This document shows positions 54,713-64,000 of a stretch of 64,000 nt of DNA, one piece after another. The notes below the pieces were generated by a model that was not told the origin of the DNA, ran no database searches, and was given only the letters and a program-made list of their open reading frames with translations. The translations under genes were made by a program, and so were the position numbers. Origin of the DNA: Dipteris shenzhenensis. Lineage: Eukaryota > Polypodiophyta > Polypodiopsida > Gleicheniales. Each line of letters starts with the position of its first letter. The first letter of the stretch is position 1. The stretch lies in the NCBI GenBank assembly GCA_047967505.1, contig CM106539.1, one strand, 5' to 3'.

Positions 54713-57700
54713 TAGGCGCGTCTATAGGCTTTGCTAGAATAGCGAAAATACGAGGCACGTCTAATAGCACGTCTATAGGCACTACTAGAATAGCGAAAAT
54801 ACGGGTGCATCTAATAGCGTCTCTATTTGTGCATCTATTAGCGCGTCTGTACTATGAATTAGATGTGGATTTAGACGCGGATTTAGACACAAAATAGAGA
54901 ATATAGAAAGTGACATTTTGGTGCAGGCTGATAAATGTACATCACTGCTTTCCAAACATTGCCCATGATTACCAAAGCATGTAATTTTAACAAAAATATC
55001 AATGCTTTTTGGCAAACCCACATATACAAAAATTAAGTGAGGTGAGAAGAATGAGACAATATGTAAAATAGTTTTACCAATATCAATGATGGGCTACGGT
55101 TCAATCTCATCCTCAATGAGATCAACCCTTGCCAAACTATCTACTTCGAAATCCAAACCAGTGTTGAGATCTACAAATACATTCAACCCACTACTATTTG
55201 TGCTACTCATGTGCTCATCGAAATCAGCATCACCAATGGTAGGCTTGTCCTCACAGGTAATGGCCTTCATATCTGTATCTCCTATCTCATGAACATCCTC
55301 CTTTCTTATATCACGGTCATCATCACCTCCATGGCCATGATTATCCTCCATATGCTCCATATTAGTAAATGTACCATACATCACTTTGGAACATGGCGTA
55401 ATAGGTATGACATGCCACCACCTATTATTATCCACCATTGGTTGATAGACAACCTAATTCAAACATAAATACAATCATGTTATTTTCCTTGCATCGAAGG
55501 TATCAAATATTTAAAAGTGAGTATTTTTATATGTGTGTACAATACCTATTCACATTGTTGCGGTAGTACTAGTGTGTCCTTACTTTGCCAAAACTTTGTG
55601 GAGTCAATAGTTACAAAGCCACTTGCATGGCATTTGATTGTTGCATTAGGGCCTCTTTCCACGACGTCCTTAAACCACTTTCCATCCAAAACATAAACAA
55701 AGAAGCGTCGAAAGTCAAGCTTAATAATATCTTGAATTATGCCACAATCATCTTCCATGGCTCCATTGGCTCCCTCAGAGCTAGTAGGCGCGTCTATAGG
55801 CTTTGCTAGAATAGCGAAAATACGAGGCACGTCTAATAGCACATCTATAAGCACTACTAGAATAGCGAAAATACAGGTGCATCTAATAGCGTCTCTATTT
55901 GTGCATCTATTAGCGCGTCTGTACTATGAATTAGATGTGGATTTAGACGCAGATTTAGACACAAAATAGAGAACACAGAAAGTGACATTTTGGTGCAGGC
56001 TGATAAATGTACATCACTGCTTTCCAAACATTGCCCATGATTACCAAAGCACATAATTTCAACAAAAATATCAATGCTTTTTGGCAAACCCACATATACA
56101 AAAATTAAGTGAGGTGAGAAGAATGAGACAATATGTAAAATAGTTTTGCCAATATCAATGATGGGCTACGGTTCAATCTCATCCTTAATGAGATCAACCC
56201 TTGCCAAACTATCTACTTCAAAATCCAAACCAGTGTTGAGATCTACAAATACATTCAACCCACTACTATTTGTACTACTCATGTGCTCATCGAAATCAGC
56301 ATCACCAATGGTAGGCTGGTCCTCATAGGTATTGGCCTTCATATCTGTATCTCCTATCTCATGAACATCCTCCTTTCTTATATCACGGTCATCATCACCT
56401 CCATGGCCATGATTATCCTCCATATGCTCCATATTAGTAAATGTACCATACATCACTTTGGAACGTGGCGTAATAGGTATGACATGCCACCACCTATTAT
56501 TATCCACCATTGGTTGATAGACAACCTAATTCAAACACAAATACAATCATGTTATTTTCCTTGCATCGAAGGTATCAAATATTTAAAAGTGAGTATTTTT
56601 ATATGTGTGTACAATACCTATTCACATTGTTGCGGTAGTACTAGTGTGTCCTTACTTTGCCAAAACTTTGTGGAGTCAATAGTTACAAAGCCACTTGCAT
56701 GGCATTTGATTGTTGCATTAGGGCCTCTTTCCATGATGTCCTTAAACCACTTTCCATCCAAAACATACACAAAGAAGCATCGAAAGTCAAGAGCTCTTAA
56801 TAATATCTTGAATTATGCCACAATCATCTTCCATGGCTCCATTGGCTCCCTCAGAGCTAGTAGGCGCGTCTATAGGCTTTGCTAGAATAGCGAAAATACG
56901 AGGCACGTCTAATAGCACGTCTATAAGCACTACTAGAATAGTGAAAATACGGGTGCATCTAATAGCGTCTCTATTTGTGCATCTATTAGCGCGTCTGTAC
57001 TATGAAATAGATGTGGATTTAGACGCAGATTTAGACACAAAATAGAGAATACAGAAAGTGACATTTTGGTGCAAGCTGATAAATGTACATCACTGCTTTC
57101 CAAACATTGCCCATGATTACCAAAGCACGTAATTTAAACAAAAATATCAATGCTTTATGGCAAACCCACATATACAAAAATTAAGTGAGGTGAGAAGAAT
57201 AAGACAATATGTAAAATAGTTTTGCCAATATCAATGATGGGCTACGGTTCAATCTCATCTTCAATGAGATCAACCCTTGCCAAACTATCTACTTCAAAAT
57301 CCAAACCAGTGTTGAGATCTACAAATACATTCAACCCACTACTATTTGTGCTACTCATGTGCTCATCGAAATCAGCATCACCAATGGTAGGCTTGTCCTC
57401 ACAGGTAATGGCCTCCATATCTGTATCTCCTATCTCATGGACATCCTCCTTTCTTATATCACGGTCATCATCACCTCCATGGCCAAGATTATCCTCCATA
57501 TGCTCCATATTAGTAAATGTACCATACATCACTTTGGAACGTGGCGTAATAGGTATGACATGCCACCACCTATTATTATCCACCATTGGTTGATAGACAA
57601 CCTAATTCAAACACAAATACAATCATGTTATTTTCCTTGCATCGAAGGTATCAAATATTTAAAAGTGAGTATTTTTATATGTGTGTACAATACCTATTCA

Positions 57701-60076
57701 CATTGTTGTGGTAGTACTAGTGTGTCCTTACTTTGCCAAAACTTTGTGGAGTCAATAGTTACAAAGCCACTTGCATGGCATTTGATTGTTGCATTAGGGC
57801 CTCTTTCCACGACGTCCTTAAACCACTTTCCATCCAAAACATACACAAAGAAGCGTCGAAAGTCAAGCTTAATAATATCTTGAATTATGCCACAATCATC
57901 TTCCATGGCTCCATTGGCTCCCTCAGAGCTAGTAGGCGCGTCTATAGGCTTTGCTAGAATAGCGAAAATACGAGGCACGTCTAATAGCACGTCTATAGGC
58001 ACTACTAGAATAGCGAAAATACGGGTGCATCTAATAGCGTCTCTATTTGTGCATCTATTAGCGCGTCTGTACTATGCATTAGATGTGGATTTAGACGCGG
58101 ATTTAGACACAAAATAGAGAATACAGAAAGTGACATTTTGGTGCAGGCTGATAAATGTACATCACAACTTTCCAAACATTGCCCATGATTACCAAAGCAC
58201 ATAATTTCAACAAAAATATCAATGCTTTTTGGCAAACCCACATATACAAAAATTAAGTGAGGTGAGAAGAATGAGACAATATGTAAAATAGTTTTGCCAA
58301 TATCAATGATGGGCTACGGTTCAATCTCATCCTTAATGAGATCAACCCTTGCCAAAATATCTACTTCAAAATCCAAACCAATGTTGAGATCTACAAATAC
58401 ATTCAACCCACTACTATTTGTACTACTCATGTGCTCATTGAAATCAGCATCACCAATGGTAGGTTTGTCCTCATAGGTAATGGCCTTCATATCTGTATCT
58501 CCTATCTCATGAACATCCTCCTTTCTTATATCACGGTCATCATCACCTCCATGGCCATGATTATCCTCCATATGCTCCATATTAGTAAATGTACCATACA
58601 TCACTTTGGAGCGTGGCGTAATAGGTATGACATGCCACCACCTATTATTATCCACCATTGGTTGATAGACAACCTAATTCAAACACAAATACAATCATGT
58701 TATTTTCCTTGCATCGAAGGTATCAAATATTTAAAAGTGAGTATTTTTATATGTGTGCACAATACCTATTCACATTGTTGCGGTAGTACTAGTGTGTCCT
58801 TACTTTGCCAAAACTTTGTGGAGTCAATAGTTGCAAAGCCACTTGCATGGCATTTGATTGTTGCATTAGGGCCTCTTTCCACGACGTCCTTAAACCACTT
58901 TCCATCCAAAACATACACAAAGAAGCGTCGAAAGTCAAGCTTAATAATATCTTGAATTATGCCACAATCATCTTCCATGGCTCCATTGGCTCCCTCAGAG
59001 CTAGTAGGCGCGTCTATAGGCTTTGCTAGAATAGTGAAAATACGAGGCACGTCTAATAGCACGTCTATAGGCACTACTAGAATAGCGAAAATACGGGTGC
59101 ATCTAATAGCGTCTCTATTTGTGCATCTATTAGCGCGTCTGTACTATGAATTAGATGTGGATTTAGATGCGGATTTAGACACAAAATAGAGAATACATAA
59201 AGTGACATTTTGGTGCAGGCTGATCAATGTACATCACTGCTTTCCAAACATTGCCCATGATTACCAAAGCACATAATTTCAACAAAAATATCAATGCTTT
59301 TTGGCAAACCCACATATACAAAAATTAAGTGAGGTGAGAAGAATGAGACAATATGTAAAATAGTTTTGCCAATATCAATGATGGGCTACGGTTCAATCTC
59401 ATCCTTAATGAGATCAACCCTTGCCAAACTATCTACTTCAAAATCCAAACCAGTGTTGAGATCTACAAATACATTCAACCCACTACTATTTGTACTACTC
59501 ATGTGCTCATCGAAATCAGCATCACCAATGGTAGGCTTGTCCTCATAGGTAATGGCCTTCATATCTGTATCTCCTATCTCATGAACATCCTCCTTTCTTA
59601 TATCACGGTCATCATCACCTCCATGGCCATGATTATCCTCCATATGCTCCATATTAGTAAATGTACCATACATCACTTTGGAACGTGGCGTAATAGGTAT
59701 GACATGCCACCACCTATTATTATCCACCATTGGTTGATAGACAACCTAATTCAAACACAAATACAATCATGTTATTTTCCTTGCATCGAAGGTATCAAAT
59801 ATTTAAAAGTGAGTATTTTTATATGTGTGTACAATACCTATTCACATTGTTGCGGTAGTACTAGTGTGTCCTTACTTTGCCAAAACTTTGTGGAGTCAAT
59901 AGTTACAAAGCCACTTGCATGGCATTTGATTGTTGCATTAGGGCCTCTTTCCACGATGTCGTTAAACCACTTTCCATCCAAAACATACACAAAGAAGCGT
60001 CGAAAGTCAAGCTTAATAATATCTTGAATTATGCCACAATCATCTTCCATGGCTCCATTGGCTCCCTCAGAGCTAG
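54713..60076 (-). repeat. Five tandem ~1.07-kb units of TNP2 3' end plus element terminus
   Basis: Units start at TAGGCGCGTCTATAGG near 54713, 55795, 56861, 57933 and 59005. The last unit runs to 60076, where AGCTAGCAATGACG resumes the normal gene sequence. Each unit joins the DUF4216-type coding region (minus strand, CTCAGAGCTAG) to subterminal motif DNA. The junction shares only TAG. The 114-residue acidic last exon is repeated at 55094, 56166, 57242, 58314 and 59386. Shared variants (CCTTAATG in units 2, 4, 5; CTCAATG or TTCAATG in 1 and 3) show stepwise duplication. Confidence 0.92.
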
Positions 60077-60897
60077 CAATGACGCCGCAATCTTGTGTGT
60101 TTCTCTTATCATCAACCCATTATGTTCGAAAATGCTTGTGCTCACACCATATAGCATTGAACATAGTATACTACACCAAGACAAAATCAATTAAATAAGC
60201 AATCTAAATTGTTGAAAGCTCCTAACTTATGCATAACATTCTATATACCGACCTTGCTCATGCATCCCCTAGCATACTCCCATTCTTCCATTGTGATATG
60301 CATCCCCTCGTCTCTCTCTGCCAATCTACATGAATATCCTTTGGAAGTGCTCTTAGATGCTCTGAGGGTATGGCACACGTCGAGATCCATGGTGTGTATG
60401 AAAGAGGGCCCTTTCTCCTTGTCTTCTTGCCTTTACATCCTCGTATCTTGTCACCCATATTTTCATCACATCACTATTAAGCATGCAATAGAGGTTGATA
60501 TTATTAAGCAACTCCGTGTCTATTACTTTGCTGCATCCTTTCCCTTGAGGCACAATAGAGGTCATCCTTAGGTCTTCATCATCTCTCCATAGTCATGGGA
60601 GAGAGCTATCCACATCAACAAGAAACTCAAAAATATATACAAGTGACTCTTGTACCAACCAACCCTTAGCCATGCTACATTCGAGTCTTGCATACTATCT
60701 CACAAAGCCCTTTAAGGTCTTCATGAAGTGCTCAAGGAAGAACAACCATCGTGCATGTACAGTACCACATATAGAAATCTCATCCACCAAATGCACTATG
60801 AGATGTAGTTGGCTTGTGAGAATAGAACGTGGAAATATCTCCTCTATTAAACAAACCACCTCCACTGACATAACTCGAGCATTCTCAAGCGTGGTGG
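60077..60897 (-). pseudogene. TNP2 C-terminal region (second element)
   Basis: Minus-strand coding blocks include LEHFMKTLKGFVR (60695-60740), HLVDEISICG, and an NNINLYCMLNSDVMKIWV block at 60353-60565, which matches the region after the DUF4218-type domain of TNP2. This last block has no counterpart in the copy at 43.5 kb, where it seems deleted. The sequence breaks off at GCGTGGTGG (60897), where the inverted copia structure begins. Confidence 0.75.
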
Positions 60898-62961
60898 TGA
60901 CAAAATATGAAGAGAGCAGAGGAGAAGAGTGGAGATGAGGAGAGAGGGCACAGCTAGAGAGCACATCACAAATGACTAACTGTACACACTAGATTTAGTT
61001 GAAAAAATAGAATATATACAATCTCTTTTAGGGTTAGGGTTAGGGGATCTAACCCTTTCCTTTATAGCACTCTATAAGGTTAGTGCAATGCACATATGAT
61101 CACATGATGGTGCTATGCACACGTGATCATATGATGTTGAGTGTGTACTTTTAACACCTTCCCTCAAGATCAATATCATGAAGTAGGCCTTCCTTCAAGA
61201 TGATGATTCTGGGGAATCAAAGAAGGACTAAGCATTATATTCCATCACATCCCTTTAATGGGAATGTCCTTCCTCTGCGTCAAACCAAGAGCTAGTTGGT
61301 GTTTCTCGAATAGCTGTTTACCGAGTGGTTTGGTAAAGATGTCTGCAACATTCTCTTTGGTATCACAATGTTGCAGTGTGATGTCACCAAGTAACACTCT
61401 TTCTCTGATGAAGTGCTCTCTGACATCAATGTGCTTTGTCTTGGAGTGATATACTGGATTCTTGGCCAATGCTTGAGCTGATTGATTATCACAGTATATT
61501 GTTGTTGGCTTTGCCTCATCAAATTAGTAATATTTTTCTGACAATAGTTTGCTGAACCATATAGCCTCACGTACACCTGTAGTGAGTGCTCTATATTCTG
61601 CCTCAGTAGAAGACAAAGAAACACTTGGCTGTTTGTTTAACAACCATGATATAGCACCTTGACCAAGGAAAAATGCATCCCTATGTCAATCTCCTGGTCT
61701 CAGGATCTCCGGCATAGTCACTATCATAGTATCCCATGCAACCGTGGATGACTTCCATTGTATTCTATCCCAAACTGTCTTGTACCTTTTATGTATCTCA
61801 AGACTCTTTTGGCTGCATTCCAGTGAGAGTATTTTGGATTTGCCATTGACTGTGCTAGTGAGCTTACTGCATAACAAATATCTAGTCGTGTGATTGTCAG
61901 ATATATAAGAGATCCGAGGAGCTGCCTGTAGTATCTGTCATTGACTATATAGTAAGCTCACTGGCATAGTTTATGGCAAATCCAAAACAGTCTCACTGGA
62001 ATGAAGCCAAAAGAGACTTGTGTACTATTTGAGAATCCTAGGACTGTAGTGCAACCATCTAACTTGGATCAATTGGGACTTGGCAAGACAGTTTGGGATA
62101 GAATACAAAGGAAATCATCCATGGTTGCATGGATACTATGATAGTGACTATGCCGAAGATCATGAGACCAGGAGATCGACACAAAGATATGCATTTTTCC
62201 TTGGTCAAGGTGCTATATCATGGTTGTCAAACAAACAGCCAACTGTTTCTTTGTCTTCGAATGAAGTAGAATATAGAGCACTCACTACAAGTGCATGTTA
62301 GGCTATATGGCTCAGAAGACTGTTGTCAAATAGATTACTTTGATGAGTCAAAGCCAACAACAATATATTGTGATAATCAATCGGCTCAAGCATTGGCCAA
62401 GAATATCACTCCAGGACAAAGCACATTGATGTCAGAGAGCACTTCATTAGAGAAAGAGTGTTACTTGGTGACATCACACTGCAGCATTGTGATAGCAAAG
62501 AAAATGTTGCAGACATCTTTACCAAACCACTCGGTAAAGAGCTATTCGAGAAACACCAACTAGCTCTTGTTTTGACACATAGGAAGGACATTCCCATTAA
62601 AGGGGTGTGATGGAATGTAATGCTCAGTCCTTCTTCGATTCCCGAGAATCATCATCTTGAGGGAAGGCCTACTTCATGATGTTAATCTTGAGGGAAGGTG
62701 TTGAGAGTTCACGCTCAACATCATGTGATCATGTGTGCATAGCACCATCACGTGATCATATGTGCATAGCACTAACCTTATAGAGTGCTATAAAGGAAAG
62801 GGTTAGATCTCCTAACCCTAACCCTAACCCTAAAAGGATTTGTATGTATTCTATTTTTTCAACTAAATCTAGTGTACAGTTAGTCATTTATTGCGTGCTC
62901 TCTAGCTGTGCCCTCTCTCCTTATCTCCACTCTTCTCCTCTCCCCTCTTCATATTTTGTCA
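60898..62961. mobile_element. Inverted pair of copia 3' ends (RNase H plus LTR each side)
   Basis: The left LTR lies on - (60898-61156) and the right LTR on + (62699-62961). Both outer edges read TGACAAAATATGAAG / CTTCATATTTTGTCA. Inward of each is a polypurine-like TTGAGGGAAGG and then RNase H sequence: minus frames at 61245-61877 and plus frames at 62080-62563 (YDSDYAEDHETRRST, SLSSNEVEYRA, then SAQALAKN). The arms meet near 61900-61950. No flanking target duplication was found (GGTGG versus TGAAT). Both halves have stops. It looks like two copia copies, or one rearranged, joined back to back. The LTRs contain TTAGGG repeats. Confidence 0.88.
61028..61052. repeat. TTAGGG-like repeats in the left copia LTR
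   Basis: AGGGTTAGGGTTAGGGG; the mirrored LTR has CCTAACCCTAACCCTAACCC near 62813-62834. They are fixed parts of the LTR, not telomere remnants. Confidence 0.85.
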
Positions 62962-63331
62962 TGAATACATTCTGAACTAAATGTTTTAGAGTTGTAATGT
63001 GTTATTAGGAATTGTAATCGTTGGCTATAGACGTGCTTGCAATTGTGCTAATTAAAATGCAGTTGGCTGTAAGGATTGAATTGCACAATGTGGAAATGGG
63101 ATTCTTGTAACTACGTAACATACACAACATACATAGCATTTTGTTCAACCACACAAATTTCTGCTTTTATTAACAAAAAAGATTCTGTAGAGCATCTATA
63201 CGTGCATCTATGTATGCATCTTTCTATTTTTTTTAAATTTCTAGTAGAGCGTCTATTTCCACGTCTATAGGCGTGTCTACAGGAGCATCTATAGGCGCGT
63301 CTGTTTGTTATATAGACATGCCATTGTAAAC
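62962..63331 (+). mobile_element. CACTA right-end remnant of the second element
   Basis: Parallels 48560-48970 (GTTTTAGAGTTGTAATG, then TTGGCTATAGACGTGCTTGCAA and GTAGAGCATCTATA motifs). The GTGCTTTGTCTTGTTGTG terminus is missing. Confidence 0.75.
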
Positions 63332-64000
63332 CACAACAACACAAAGCAACTATAGACACGTTTGATAAATGCGTATAATAGTGGGCGCATCTATAGGCAC
63401 TACTAGAATAGCAAAAATATGAGCGTATCTAATAGCGTGTCTATTTATGCATCTACTAGCACGTCTATTAGTATGTCTGCACTGTGAATTAGATGCGGAT
63501 TTAGACACAAAATAGAGAATACAGAAAGTCAAATTTTGGTGCAAGCTGATAAATGTACATCACTGCTTTCCTAACATTGCCCATGATTACCAAAGCATGT
63601 AATTTTAACAAAAATATCAATGCTTTTTGGCAAACTCACATAAATAAAAATAAAGTGAGGTGAGGAGAATGAGACAATATGTAAAATAGTTTTGTCAATA
63701 TCAATGATGGGCTACGGTTCAATCTCATCCTCAATGAGATCAACCCTTTCCAAACAATCTACTTCAAAATCCAAACTAGTGTTGAGATCTATAAATATAT
63801 TCAACCCACTACTACTTGTGCTCATCGAAATCAGCATCACCAATGGTAGGCTCATCCTCACATCACCTCCATGGCCATGATCATCCTCCATACGCTCCAT
63901 ATTAGTAAATGTACTATACATCACTTTGGAACGTGGCGTAATTGGTATGACATGCCACCACCTATTATTATCCACCATTGGTTGATAGACAACCTGATTC
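63332..64000 (-). mobile_element. Third CACTA-like copy, left end, continues past the window
   Basis: Begins CACAACAACACAAAGCAAC, with subterminal motifs 63350-63480 and then the acidic last TNP2 exon (minus, 63712-63978) with an internal deletion relative to 42833-43177. It abuts the remnant of the second element without a visible ATG duplication. Confidence 0.8.

Larger units (their letters stand above)
54676..63331. mobile_element. Second CACTA-like element, rearranged
   Basis: The left terminus CACAACAAGACAAAGCAAC starts at 54676 after ATG. The 3' part of the TNP2 gene follows as a five-unit tandem array (54713-60076) and then continues (60077-60897). The central genes are missing: an inverted copia structure (60898-62961) replaces them, and the right-end region resumes at 62962 (parallel to 48560-48970) to about 63320, where the terminal repeat itself is lost and a third copy begins. 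Confidence 0.8.

Noticed and set aside
61028-62834. TTAGGG repeats at 61028 and 62813 as interstitial telomere remnants
   Set aside because: They occur at equivalent positions in both copies of a copia LTR, so they belong to the LTR.
1-64000. tRNA, rRNA or other structural RNA genes
   Set aside because: None was recognised by eye; the TGGTATCAGAGC matches are retrotransposon primer sites, not tRNA genes.

Overview
This window looks like nuclear, repeat-rich (probably heterochromatic) chromatin of a land plant. The signs are spliceosomal introns, Ty1/copia and Ty3/gypsy retrotransposons with plant-type primer sites, a CACTA (TNP2) element, TTTAGGG-like motifs and a wall-associated-kinase-like receptor gene. 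I cannot name the species. The abundance of a transposase-like family that I recall mainly from non-flowering plants and animals hints at a non-angiosperm, but that is inference. Almost every base outside the kinase gene is mobile DNA or repeat.

Layout. (1) 1-543 and 13395-15460 are one satellite array of ~182-bp monomers in an A-B-C higher-order repeat of ~546 bp. It is split by a 12.85-kb DNA transposon (544-13394) with ~29-bp inverted termini, an AATC target duplication, arrays of the palindrome TACCTCGATCGAGGTA near both ends, a decayed RING-like gene (+), a 187-bp tandem repeat array seeded by telomere-like motifs, and a decayed transposase-like gene (-). A young gag-only LTR retrotransposon (5268-8690, equal-length 475-bp LTRs, ATACC duplication) sits inside it. 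(2) 15.5-19.5 kb holds a degraded multi-part transposon-like locus with an N-terminal piece of a similar transposase-like family, interrupted by a stray right-end fragment of the first transposon. (3) 21.9-22.5 kb is an internally deleted kinase pseudogene. (4) 24.0-36.2 kb is a nest: a CACTA end fragment, a gypsy element (- strand) whose 3' LTR is split by a nearly complete copia element (24855-30747, CATGG duplication), and a second truncated copia copy cutting the gypsy pol. (5) 36.8-39.1 kb is a putative DNA element with GTCGCTATATAGCGAC-like motifs at both flanks and a clean three-exon reading frame of unknown function. (6) 41.0-49.8 kb is a non-coding copia-type LTR element into which a 6.7-kb CACTA-like element (42373-49086, ATG duplication) inserted. 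(7) 51363-53709 is an apparently intact two-exon wall-associated receptor-like kinase, the only ordinary host gene. (8) 54.7-64.0 kb carries further CACTA copies, one with a five-unit ~1.07-kb tandem array, and an inverted pair of copia 3' ends.

How parts work together. Three unrelated-looking DNA elements each carry their own CpG-containing palindromic motif, repeated at the element ends and, in two of them, directly upstream of the element's genes. This is the arrangement expected if a dimeric element-encoded protein binds both transposon ends and promoters. The largest of these, at 544-13394, is the best candidate for an undescribed element family.
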